Shown one piece after another: positions 1 to 10,370 of a DNA stretch of 64,000 bases. The notes below the pieces were generated by a model, which saw nothing but the letters and a program-made list of their open reading frames with translations, was not told the origin of the DNA and searched no databases. Source of the stretch: Neophaeococcomyces mojaviensis (Eukaryota; Ascomycota; Eurotiomycetes; Chaetothyriales); assembly GCA_030247915.1 (NCBI GenBank), contig JAPDRQ010000032.1, positions 1-64,000 on the forward strand. Reading direction: 5' to 3'. The position numbers and the translations under genes were made by a program. The first letter of the stretch is position 1. Every line of letters starts with the position of its first letter.

Positions 1-1746
1 CTGGCTCAAACGGAGCAAATTTGTCATGGCCTGTGGCATTTGGAATTCCCGACTCTGGCCCAGTATGCGAAGCAGCTGGTAACTGCGAGGCGAATCAATG
101 GTTGGTCGGTTTGGTAAACTCTATGCCTTATTTTGCTATTTTCATGTTGTATGTTTTCCATGCCCCTATGAATATCTCCTTTACTGACTCTGTGCAGCGC
201 TGGGTGGATATGTGACCCGCTCAACCACCTACTGGGTCGACGACACGTGATCTTCATTGCGGCAATCTTTTCATTGCTATCGCCCATTGGTCAAGCGTTG
301 ACGCAGAATTGGCAACAACTTATAGCTTGTCGAATATTGCTTGGTATCGGAATGGGTCTCAAAGAAGTGACCGTGCCTGTATTCTCCGCAGAAGTGGCTC
401 CAACCAGCATTCGTGGTGGTTTAGTGATGTCGTGGCAAACCTGGACAGCTTTTGGCATCCTTCTAGGAACATCAGCTAATCTTGCCGTTAAAGATGTTGG
501 AACAATAGCGTGGCGACTCCAACTTGGATCAGCTTTTATCCCTGCCATTCCCCTTGTCATTGGTATCTATTTCTGTCCAGAGTCACCAAGGTAAAATTAC
601 GTGCTGATTTAGTTTTACTTCAAGACACTAACGTTTTATTAGATGGCTTATGTCGAAAGGGAGATACTCTAAAGCATACAAATCTTTACTTCGCTTCCGA
701 AACACACCCATACAGGCCGCTCGTGAGCTCTACTACATCCATGCTCAAATGCAGGAAGAGGAGCTCCTTATCGCGGCATCTGGTATCAGTGTTAAAGCAA
801 ATGTTTTTACCAGGATGATCGAATTATTTACAATTCCTCGCGTCCGGCGAGCAACCCAAGCTTCAGGCATCGTCATGATTGCGCAACAGATGTGTGGAAG
901 TTAGTAACCTAACAAACACGTTCCCAACACCTACTGACTAGTCGCTAGTTAACATTATCGCTTTCTACTCGTCGACAGTCTTCGCTCAGGCTGGTGCTTC
1001 AGTTACAGGAGCGCTCCTTGCTTCCTGGGGATTTGGCATTATAAACTTCATATTTGCATGGCCTGCTATATGGACGATCGACACCTTCGGACGCCGCACA
1101 CTTCTCCTTTTCACTTTCCCTAATATGTGCTGGACTTTACTGGCAGCAGGCCTATGCTTTCTCATTCCAAAGGAGAATACAGCTCATCTTGCTCTGGTTG
1201 CGCTCTTCATCTACCTGTTCGACGCTTTCTATTCCCCCGGAGAAGGTCCTGTTCCCTTCACATACTCGGCAGAGGTCTTCCCACTCTCTCACCGTGAGGT
1301 CGGGATGTCCTGGGCCGTGGCTACAAACAACTTCTGGGCAACGGTCGTGTCATTGACCTTCCCGCGCCAACTTGCCGCGTTTGGCTCGACAGGTGCATTT
1401 GGGTTCTACGCTGCGATGAACGCCGTAGCTTTTGTGATGATTTTCCTGTGGTTGCCGGAGACGAAGCAGAGGTCCCTTGAAGGTAAGTCAAGCCCTCCCG
1501 AATCAGCAAGACCTCAAGTATTATTATCTAGAATTTTTAACTGACTGTACAACCGCAGAACTCGATTACGTCTTCGCTGTTCCAACGCGTAAGCATATGA
1601 CCTACCAAGCTGGCACGGTCCTCCCATACTGGATCAAGACGCAGATTCTTCGTAAAAAGGGACTTGAGCCACCGCGATTGTACCAGTTTGACAATGTCGA
1701 TAACAATCAGGCTGGTAAAGTGACGATCGAGAAATCCCAGGCTTAA
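1..1746 (+). CDS. MFS sugar/polyol transporter, 5' end missing
   Basis: This is the C-terminal ~505 residues of a 12-TM major facilitator sugar/polyol:proton symporter of the plasma membrane. Exons are 3-148, 198-590, 643-899, 949-1482 and 1559-1746; every junction keeps frame (phases 2, 2, 1, 1) and introns are 49-76 nt. Diagnostic segments are GANLSWP just after the lost TM1, DPLNHLLGRR (the GRR signature loop), GIGMGLK, FCPESPR before the central loop, MCGINIIAFYSS in TM7 and LPETKQ after TM12. The spliced codons at the R of PESPR and the I of MCGI recreate family motifs, which supports the exon model. The start and TM1 lie outside the window. The substrate cannot be read from sequence; hexose, inositol or a polyol are all possible. 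Confidence 0.9.
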
Positions 1747-2849
1747 CAAGCGCAGGTCTGACAATAGTAAAGAGAATAATAGGAAGAAGCTAGTCTTTAC
1801 TATTGCCTTCAAGAAACCAGACTTCATCGTCTACAGAACTCGATAAATTTGACCATGAGACGGTATCTTTGGTAGGGTCAAGGAGATTCTGGAAGTCGTG
1901 ACTCTTGTGCTACATAGAACAAGTAAATCCCATTCAGAAGGGACGCGAGAGGTATAATCGCGCATTCTTGGTCAAAGAATTTAGTCACCAGTTTGTGCTT
2001 GAGGTACCTTGCGATCATGTCTCGTAGGTTGTACCCGTTCTTTGTTATGCGGGTTGAGCTAGCTAAGCTATGGAGCCAAGCAGTACGATTGCACCTCCCA
2101 GCCGCACCTACTTAATGAGCTGAATAGTAGCTTTCAATACTAAAAAGATTCTTTCCGGATTCAAGTGTAATAAATTATGCCGAACATCATATGTCTGGGG
2201 GCAACTCGTGCTGTAGGCCAGAAGGACCCACTTCTCTAGCAACTCTACCAATGCGTCTTCATCATTCATTCTCTTGACAAGTCAGATCTAGATCTCAAGA
2301 CGATATCTTCGATTTTAGACATGCTGCCTAGCCTCAAATGCATTTATGTCCTTTGGCTAGATATTCTGTTCTGTTGCATTACCCAGACAGCAAGTCGATG
2401 ATATCGATGGTGTGGGAAAATTAGCTGCTGTAAGATTTCGCTCGAAGGGTGATAGCTGTCCTTCACAAAGAACTATTTGCGAGACAGCATATATGCAGTC
2501 AGCTTTTCCTGAGGTATCGTAATTCGCTAATCTAGTGCATGGGCGTTTGAGGTAATGGAGAGGATGATCAAAACTTGAGAAATGCTTGATGATACCATTT
2601 TGAGTTTATTGATTGATAGGTTTGGCAGCAAAGACGACTTCAGTGATTAAGAGCACAAAGCCATCAAGAATCATTCTACGGGTGAGACGCGGCAGGTGAA
2701 GAGTTTACGCTTGCCTTTTGGTTTGCCTTGTGACGTGTCACTTCAAACTGCAGCATGCAAATGACGACCACTGAACTCTGCACAAATTCCGATTTCTTAT
2801 CTTCTGTCCTACCATCATGGTTTATTATTGACAACATCGAAATCATACT
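1747..2849. other. Intergenic; weak coding relic only
   Basis: No intact gene was found. One stretch at about 2244-2402 (+) reads open and protein-like, with segments such as LDKSDLDLK and LDMLPSLKCIYVLWLD, but it lacks a convincing start and stops shortly after. It may be a decayed exon of a neighbour-type gene. The remainder is AT-rich and shows nothing supportable. Confidence 0.4.
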
Positions 2850-3663
2850 ATGGCAATGGTGAAAAGCTGGCTCGAAGACGTGCCTGCCGAGATACGATGC
2901 ATGACGTACAAGCACTTCTTCCAATCTGTCAAAGTTGAAATCCATGGCGACCACAAGCTCGTCAAGCGCCGTAAGATGAGTAGAAGAACCGCGACTGCTA
3001 TTCTCCTCACCTGCAAAACAGTCAACAAGGAGGCGGACCCCTACTTTTTTCAAGAAGCCGAGTTTGTGATAAAAGAATGTCACTGCTGGAAGAAAGACCC
3101 CGAGACACGGCCTCGACGACTGAAGGAGATCTGCTACTTAACTTTTGCTACGGTGCCTTCTGAAGACTACTGGGTTTCATTGTGGTGGGATCTAATTTGG
3201 TCTAAGCAAGAAGCACAGCCTACGACATCAGGCATCAAAGTGCTGAAGATAGCTGCGGCTTGCTCTGCAGAGGATATAGGTACGTGTGTATTGTCTGCTT
3301 CTGACGCTCAGCTAACATATGCCAAAAAGAGGATATCGCATGGCTCTTTGACTGCACTAAAGGACGCTTTGAGCATGTCGAAGTTATGATAAACATTTAT
3401 GATAATGCGGAAGATGATGTAAGTGACGCTTCTTTGCGCTGCGACGACTCTCTTCAACAAGTTAACCATTGTCTCACCAGGAGCACTGCAAGGTGATCAT
3501 AAACAAAAAGAACGATGTGTCGATCCATAGTGTCTACCAAGAGAATCTGGAGGGCGTGAAAGGGCTACTCCTGGATTGGTGCATTTGCTTCAATGATTCG
3601 AAGTTTGAGCTGGTGCAGACAGAGGCATCGTCAATTCAATCGGACGACGAGGAATCTGAATAG
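2850..3663 (+). CDS. 2EXR/F-box-like protein, tandem copy 1
   Basis: A 233-residue protein in three exons: 2850-3279, 3330-3418 and 3481-3663. The N-terminus reads KSWLEDVPAEIRCMTYKHFF, a degenerate form of the L-P-E-I/L-R-x-x-I/V-Y motif of fungal 2EXR/F-box-like proteins. It is followed by LLTCKTVNKEADPYFF and then CHCW. No catalytic domain is visible. The next gene (4138-5072) is a paralog: the same order of motifs and the same intron phases (phase 1, then phase 0) at equivalent places. The tail is acidic (SDDEESE). In this family the motif suggests an adaptor or substrate-recognition role, but no partner can be inferred. The start was chosen at the first ATG of the frame; a second Met two codons later is possible. 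Confidence 0.7.
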
Positions 3664-4000
3664 GTTTTAAAGGTGGTACAAGGACATATTTCACGCTCAT
3701 GCCTAGGTTGGCCAAGTTGCATAATCGCAATACATTTTTAGTGAAGCCTTGGTTATCACTTTGGAAGACACCATAAGTCCCACAAATCATTTTGTAGGTT
3801 TTGACCCGCCACTCGCGAATTTTCAACCCTCCATAATCATGAATCGATACACCTTTGATCTGCTATCCCACCATGTTTTCCGGGGTAACATCAGTTTCAA
3901 ATAATGTACCAGGCAGGAACGAGGCATTGGGAAGGGCTGGACCATGCCCCACTCCAAATTCAGAGTTGGAGGCTGAGCAAAATCTCTTAACACTAGCCTC

Positions 4001-4165
4001 ATGCACACGCTCTCTCAACACTTCCCGTCAATTAATGTTGCAGCCTACTTCCACAACACCGTTCCGAATAACCAATGTCCTCCGCTTGAGCTTCGAAATC
4101 TCATCTACGATATCGCTCCCGTTCAAGCACTATCGACATGGAGAACATCAATAAATCATGGCTGA
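4001..4165 (+). pseudogene. Stub of a third 2EXR-like N-terminus
   Basis: A 54-codon open frame starts at ATG 4001 and stops at TGA 4163-4165. It contains PPLELRNLIYDIAPV, a close match to the LPLELRNLIYD core of fungal 2EXR/F-box-like proteins. It overlaps the first codons of the gene starting at 4138 in a different frame. Read alone it is a truncated copy of the motif found in both flanking genes. It could also be an upstream ORF translated from the leader of the 4138 gene, which would make it regulatory rather than dead. Confidence 0.4.
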
Positions 4166-5072
4166 AGGACTATCCGCCGGAAATTCGCCTACTTGTGTAC
4201 GACCACTTCTTCAGCCTTATGAGCATGACCATACATGCTACAGAGCTCGTCAAAGACCGGCATGTCTCACGTACTATAGGATGCCCTCTTATAACGTCGC
4301 ATGACTCACTGGACAAACCTTGGTGGACGTATCGCCAACAGAAAGCACTCAATCTTTTGCTCACATGCAAGGCTGTCGCTGCGGAAGCAACGCCGTTCTT
4401 CTACAAATCATGCAACTTTGAGATTGTGGATTGCCATTGCTGGGGTAAAGGATGGCTGCCACTGATCGCGAAGCAGATGATTCGAAATGTTATCAGTCCG
4501 ACACTGTGCCAGGACAACAGTTTGGCGAGGCTAGGCAAGGTGTTCCAGACACCTGGACTGTTTATTACAAGACGACCAAAGAAGTTGACGCTGGTACCAG
4601 TGTTCTTTGCCATGGGCTCCGGTGATTCGAAGCAATCCGGGAAAAGAGGCTTTCGTGAGTGTCGCATTTGTGGAACGGCGTGCTGAACTCGCTGACTTTG
4701 GGTGACAGATCATTTGAGAGACGTGCTTTTTGCTACCCGTTCTGAACTCGAGGAGTTGCGGTGTTGGCTTGTTGATCAAGACGTAAGTTGGATTGCATAG
4801 ATAAAATGCAGTCGTTGTGTACTAAATGTTGATAGCATCGTCTATGCCACATGGTTATCGATTCTCGGCACAATGCCAAAATTTATGCTCCCTACGCTGC
4901 TGGTTACGATGCTGACGCTCTCCTGCAAGAGCTTCAAATCAAATGCCAAGTGCTGAAGAGCATAGAGTTCCTGCGCGAGGACAGGGTTAAGATTGTCCAT
5001 GAGTTCATGATCGTTTCGAACCGATATGACTGCTGGCTCCAGACAAGAGAATTTCAAAATGTGCAACGATAG
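4138..5072 (+). CDS. 2EXR/F-box-like protein, tandem copy 2
   Basis: A 275-residue protein in three exons: 4138-4654, 4709-4782 and 4836-5072. It opens with NKSWLKDYPPEIRLLVYDHFF, then NLLLTCKAVAAEATPFFYK, then DCHCWGKG, matching the upstream paralog at 2850-3663 block by block. Both introns fall at corresponding positions with the same phases (1 and 0), so the pair arose by tandem duplication after intron gain. Copy 2 is about 40 residues longer, mainly through an insert after HVSR and a longer C-terminal exon. No enzymatic motif is seen. Function is unknown; the motif class suggests a protein-interaction adaptor. Confidence 0.7.
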
Positions 5073-5493
5073 ATCAAGTTGCAAGGACATTTTGGGCCTG
5101 AGAATAATGCCCTATATATTTACAAAGTGATTTGTAAACTGACCAAAGATTTGGTGGGAACCGAGTGAATTGCGCGGCAAGTATGGCCAGGCAGTCGATG
5201 TCCTTCTCACAGATGCAGATGTCATAGTGATCATTAGAAGTGACAAATATATTTTTAGCAATTGTCGCTAGCTATTAAAATTCCTAACGATTATGATTAC
5301 TATTATTCATGACTAATCCTGAATGCATATTTCCACAACCTAAACAGACAGTGTATCATTTCCGGAGGGAGACATAACGTATCAAGTAACCAACCTTTAA
5401 TCCACAAATTTCAAGTTCCAGTACATTTCGAGAACTGACGTAAACCTTGGGAATAGCGTCTCACGATCTTCTAAAGTATGATCACATGCCTCG
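5073..5493. other. AT-rich spacer
   Basis: This is a 3' convergent spacer between the 2EXR-like gene and the minus-strand membrane-protein locus. I see no open frame of note, no repeat and no RNA gene in it. Confidence 0.5.
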
Positions 5494-7232
5494 CTACTCG
5501 TACTTTTTGTGCCTCTTGATACGACTTGTCACAGCCTTAGTGTGGAGGTCCCTTGAGACAGTATACTTGAACTGGTGCGCCGAGGCAGGGTCCGAGTCAT
5601 CTGAAACGTGCTTAGGCGAAATGCACAATTTAACAGGATCACGCAACTCTCCGGAGAATCCGGCACCCTTGAGCAGGTCCAAGCTCGACCTGTCCACGCC
5701 GCTCAAGATGGAAACAATGCCAAAACTATTGCCGATAGGAGTTGAGTAGAGCAACATGCCGAACAGGAAAGCAGTCAGGGCTATGAATGACTCGATAGCC
5801 ATGATGATGTACAGACGCCAGTCGGAACGTAAGGTCCTTTTGGTAGACACAGTGGTCTCGTCGTTAGGGCGGTATGATTAATCAGGATAGTTTTTTTCGA
5901 CCATGGCGTAGTCTTTCATGAACGCTGCTCTCACCCAAAAGGCGGTGGCTGCATCTGTTGCGTAGGAGGGGATGAGCCACTGCGACTGGCTGCGAATGTT
6001 GGCGAAGTCTCCTATGTTGTGTACTAACACTGGTAGCGTGTCCAGCCAAAATGGTGAGAGCTGATCTCTATCCTCCACAACACTCGAGTCTACGTATGTA
6101 GTATTGTCGCCGCAATCGCCTCCAACCAATTTGACACTGCTGTGGTTGATGTCCCATTCGCCTTTGCACTTTTGGCGTCGGATGTTAAACATAAGTGCGC
6201 TTTTCCGAAATGATATAATATCTGGTTCATCCAAGTTTCTGTGGTACGAAAGAGTGGCACAGATGTCAAATTGTAAGGACCCAAAAGGTAATGGACCCCT
6301 TGGATATCTGCAGACCATCCAGTGAGCACACCAAAGTTATGCTTTGTGTCAAATAGATAAAACGAGTATAAAATGCTGGAGTTAAAAGTGTGATTCCAAA
6401 AGTCGTCGTTCGCTCTAAGCTCTGTGATGGATTGGTTGTGCATGCTAACGTACGCGTTAACTGATGCTGACAACCTCCAAGTCTCGTTGGTTCCTATTTC
6501 CTTTTGCATCGACTCTATATACTGTGTCATTGGAATGTCGAGAACAGCCGCTGACTCATTGTTGAGCAACAACAAGTTATGGCCAAAAGGAGCAGGTAGT
6601 CGAAAAGGAGGGAATGGCACCAAATCGTTGGATGAAGCAGTCATGAACTCAGCAGCCACATTCATCATAAGGTAGATCGAGTTGTTCATGGGCGCAAAGT
6701 CCCCAAGCGAGGGAAAGTTGAGGCCGTAATAGCCATTTAGATTAGGGTTAATCTTAATCGAGCTTGAACCGTTCAGAAATTGTTTGTAGGCTACGCCCAA
6801 CCCTATCGGTAGAAGTATGAGCAAGTTTAGGACCAGCCGCCAGATATTGTCAACATGAGAACCTAAAGAACCGTTCATCAGGATTGCCTGGTAGTTTTGA
6901 AGGATTGAGCGTCCCCATCTGGCTTCCAGCATCAGAAGGATTTTGGGCATGATTCGCTTCATGTTCTGGCTCATGACTGACAGGAAGAAACTTATGAGGA
7001 CCAGCTGATGCTGAAGACCAAGTCGCCATGCCCAAGAGAGCTTAGGTGTAATAACCAAGAAGGAGAAGACGAAACATATCAAGGAGGTGAGTACTGCAAG
7101 TAAGTCTACCTTACTGAGAAAGGGTTTGTGCTGTGGCTTTCCGAGCATATCATCAGTAGGCTGATGACTTATTTCACATTTGACAGAGGTAATGTCTTCA
7201 GCAGCAATCGGTGTATACCTAGGCGGAGCCAT
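5494..7232 (-). pseudogene. Fungal multi-TM glycoprotein gene, frameshifted and stopped
   Basis: This resembles a widespread but uncharacterised fungal membrane protein family. The frame from ATG 7232 gives hydrophobic segments (around LLAVLTSLICFVFSFLVITP and IWRLVLNLLILLPIGLGVAY) and a long extracytoplasmic part with several NxS/T sites. Near 6203 (a run of four A on the minus strand, inside GGAAAAGCGC) the plausible protein moves into the +2 frame, continuing as MFNIRRQKCKGEWDINHSS. No GT-AG intron of suitable length preserves the flanking conserved-looking sequence. In the new frame a TAA at 5878-5880 interrupts otherwise continuous coding (NYPD, stop, SYRPNDET), and the reading resumes to a last TM (LYIIMAIESFIALTAFLFG) and a basic tail. 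Two independent lesions argue for a pseudogene; an assembly error at the A run would explain only the first. Confidence 0.6.
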
Positions 7233-7339
7233 CGATGCTGCTTGTTTACTTGCAGCCTTTTTGCCAGAAAAGACTGAGGTGAAAACTATGTTAAGGCCTT
7301 GGATGAGAGGATGATTGACTGAATTTTCTGTCTGTTAGG

Positions 7340-7347
7340 TTTATATA
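7340..7347 (-). promoter_or_regulatory. TATA-like box of the 5494-7232 locus
   Basis: TATATAAA reads on the minus strand about 108 nt upstream of ATG 7232, a normal distance for an ascomycete TATA element. It suggests that the locus once had, or still has, a regulated promoter. Confidence 0.4.
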
Positions 7348-8737
7348 GACAAATATGAGCAGTACCCAAGTCAGATTCTAAGAAATAGGTAACAGCTGCA
7401 AGAGGCTATTCCTGGGAAAGCTGGTGTAGAGACAATCAGTCTCCTGTAGCCGCGCTCCCTTCCCTTTGTGTAAACTCAATTACTGATGTGCTAATATTGG
7501 AATACATAAGAGCTGCTCCCCTTGACATGGCTAAAAGAGTGATCAGCACACTGAGACTTGCACGGCGCTATTCAACAAATGGTGCTTAATGGGGCCATAT
7601 CAGCCTTATAGTACCAAGTAGAGCGTCAAGAGGTCTGATTGACTAAGCTAGAAGGACCATCCTACTAGGGCAAAAAGAAGACGACTTGAGAGTCAATGGA
7701 GTCAAGCACAGAAAGCAAAAGAGCGCATTTGAGCACCGGCGGTTATTTACCACCACTCCTATGGTGTTATCATGCATTACTGCACATAAGGCTGAACGTC
7801 GTTATTGGCATGTAAATCCACGACAGTACATTTTAAGGAAACCTTGCATGACCCTAATGCATAACTAAAAGCCAGTTTCGGTGACACGTTTTTCCATGAA
7901 GAGTAATTTCTGCACGTCCCGACGTACAAAACCAAGCCTGAAAATGATATATCCTTAAACGAGAAACGTAGAAGAAGGTGCTTCAAAGATGATATTAACT
8001 GGATTATGTTCAGGGGCGAAAAACAAGGTAACCAGTCCAGCTATCGAGATGGTGATTTGAAGTTTCTTATGGAAATCTCAAGGCTGCAGCATGTATTGCG
8101 CGCAGCATTGTGTAACAGTCGTGAGAAGAGAACACGAGCATTGCTTCACTGGGGCGAATGTCGATGCTCAAACAGGCGCCTACAACAATCTATTAAATTT
8201 GTCGTGATCGCATCGTACTTGATTCACTGCAGAACTGCAGGCGCGCATCAGTGCTTCCATACCTGAATTTATGCTTCGAGACTGAATTTGGGAGATCTAC
8301 TCGCGATGAAGCATGAAAGCACTGAGATACGCCCCCAGTTCTGCGGTCTATCAAGTCAAAAGGTGTATGTTCTTCTATAACCAGTAACGCGTGAGACCTA
8401 AGTGGTGAATGGGCATAGGGGGTCCACAAAAATTGGAAGGATTTGAGATACCACCGGTCTGACTCCGTTCCACAACTAGACAGACAGCTTGGTCACTTCC
8501 AGGATTTGATGGCACGGTATTGTGGGTACAACATGTTACTATCAGGACTGCTGACTTACGATGGCCCAGAGGCACTGGTATCTAAACTTTCATGTGCTGC
8601 ATGTATCTGTTGGCCTCGGTGCTACCAAGCATACCTGCTTCCACTATCGCGTGCTTACAATATCTGACTGCCTATTCCTTCGTGGTGTCCAAGGCAATGT
8701 AGCGGAGAATAATAAATTTCGACTACAGTCCGCAATT
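7348..8737. other. Gene-poor stretch holding an inverted repeat
   Basis: Nearly 1.4 kb without a coding region I can defend; the open frames on both strands are short and have no domain-like content. The only clear structure is the imperfect inverted repeat at 8217-8356, listed separately. Confidence 0.5.
8217..8356. repeat. Imperfect inverted repeat, 44-nt arms
   Basis: The arm at 8217-8260 pairs with the reverse complement of 8313-8356: 34 of 44 positions are identical with no gaps, around a 52-nt spacer. The best-conserved blocks are ACTTGAT, GCAGAACTG, GGGCG/AGGCG and TCAGTGCTT. The mismatches are a mix of transitions and transversions. It could be the remnant of a small foldback or MITE-like element, or the inner part of a decayed tandem inversion. 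No target-site duplication or transposase is visible. Confidence 0.6.
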
Positions 8738-9935
8738 TCAAATATCAAACTCGTACACTTTCGCTTGCTTCATATCCAGAATTTTCGATCTCGATTTCTC
8801 CTCGATTGCACGAGTAGCAGCTCGAGTATCAATACGATACGGTGGAATTGGACTGTTGACAGATGTCAGAACATGCGCGTGTAAATAATTACTATAGCAT
8901 ACCTTTCATCGTGCAAACACCATATGACAGTCTTAGGCTGTTCGAGCCACGACACTTCATTCAGAGCAAATTGAGCCGCAGATCCGTCGAAAGGCCGACC
9001 ATTGAAATTGGCTCTACCCGCAATCCCAAGGATCGCAACTTCGGGTTTAGGCTCCACACATTTCATGATTCCCTCGTATGATCCAAGATGTGCGTTCCAA
9101 AGAATCGCTTTGCCATCGATCACGAAGCTGACCATTATCTGGCCCCCGTCGCAGTGAGAAAAAACATTGCGTGTTCGGTCGGCGATGTAGTCTGCGAAAG
9201 ATGCCATGCCCTCGTCCATCTTAGATCTTGGTATGTTGTCACCGACCTTGAGAAGACCGTATTTCATGCCGCGTGTTATGTCCATAGTACATGCGTACTC
9301 GTGGGCTGCACCTGTAAACTCCTCACCCGTGTCAATCTCTGTTGGATGTGAAGCTGGCATCAGACAGTGCAATGACGGCCACACATGCGCTGCCATTACT
9401 GCAAGGGACGGATGTGGTAGTGGAGGCGCTCCTGGAGGGGCTGGACTGAGCGAACATTGTTTCACCTTGGCTTGGTCCCGGACGTCTCGAGTGAAAAGGG
9501 GTACCCGCTCACCGCCTGCCACACGGAACAGCTGTTCCTCTGGTACTCCGGCTTTCGCCAGCACATTGATTGCTTCGCAGTTTGCAATCACTATAGCACC
9601 TGTTCGTATGGCTAACCGATCTGCTCCGGGCAGACTGTGGTCTCTCGTCAGGCAAAGCTCAGGATCATTGCAGGTTTTAGGAAAAGTCAGTGCACTCACT
9701 GGTCGAAATGTGCATGAGATATAAAGATGTAGTCAGCCTCAGTAATCTCGTCGATTGAGAGGTACTTCGGAAGCACGGATGGCCTTTCTAACCAAGTATC
9801 AAGAAAGATTGTAACGCCTCTTGTACGCAGCCTGAAAGTTGTGGTACCTCGTTAAAGTGAGCTTACGGTGCGTGTAGTCAAGGAAACGAACATACCAAAC
9901 CATTCCAATTGCGTACCATTCTGGGCCAAAGCCAT
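8738..9935 (-). CDS. Metallo-beta-lactamase-fold hydrolase
   Basis: A 344-residue protein in four exons (9896-9935, 9700-9847, 8903-9634, 8738-8852), with introns of 48, 65 and 50 nt and frame kept throughout. Splicing builds SHAHFDHLPGADRLA, the HxHxDH metal-binding motif (H58, H60, D62, H63); the codon for H63 is split by intron 2, which strongly supports the model. The strand-loop FLDTWLERP before it and the C-terminal CLHDESPIPPYR, also created by a splice, fit a soluble metal-dependent hydrolase of the L-ascorbate-6-phosphate lactonase/UlaG-like branch. The substrate is unknown. It is transcribed away from the FAD monooxygenase at 10371 across a 435-bp shared intergenic region. I recognise the fold, not a named gene. 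Confidence 0.85.
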
Positions 9936-10370
9936 ATTTTGCGGTTGCAGTCCAGCAACTTGGCGGCAGTAACGACAATCGATGTGATATTGATATTGAT
10001 ATGTCTTTCAGATCTCGCACACCAAGGCAACATGGGATTGTCACTTAAGCAAAAGCAACTCGAAGTCTCGATCTTAGTCAAGCCACCACCAGTGCTGGTC
10101 CGTATGATTGGGCAGAGTACTGAGTCTGGAGTTGTGGTGATCCGGAGTGTGGGGGAGCCGAGCCGGGCACAAAGCATATCTTTGATCACGCGCCTACTCA
10201 GACAGGACGATATATCAAGTGTTAATGGTGCTAACTTACAGCTCCATGGAACCCGACTTCAAGTATTGCCCTCTTGGTGCAAAATCAAGCTCTCCAAGTA
10301 TTCACAACCCCAAGATTCGTTCCTAGAATTCATCCCTGGATTTCTTGCTTGAAAGCTGAATAATACAGAC
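9936..10370. promoter_or_regulatory. Shared divergent promoter region
   Basis: These 435 bp separate the start codons of the metallo-hydrolase (minus) and the FAD monooxygenase (plus). No coding content is defensible here. Shared control of the two enzymes is an inference from the geometry. No specific binding site was identified with confidence. Confidence 0.4.

Noticed and set aside
2676..3083. 135-codon minus-strand open frame
   Set aside because: It overlaps exon 1 of the 2EXR-like copy 1, whose paralog and intron structure support the plus strand instead.
6170..6262. A 92-nt GT-AG intron that would repair the frame in the membrane-protein locus
   Set aside because: It would delete the segment LFRTTETWMNQILYHF, which looks like conserved coding sequence, and the TAA at 5878 would remain.
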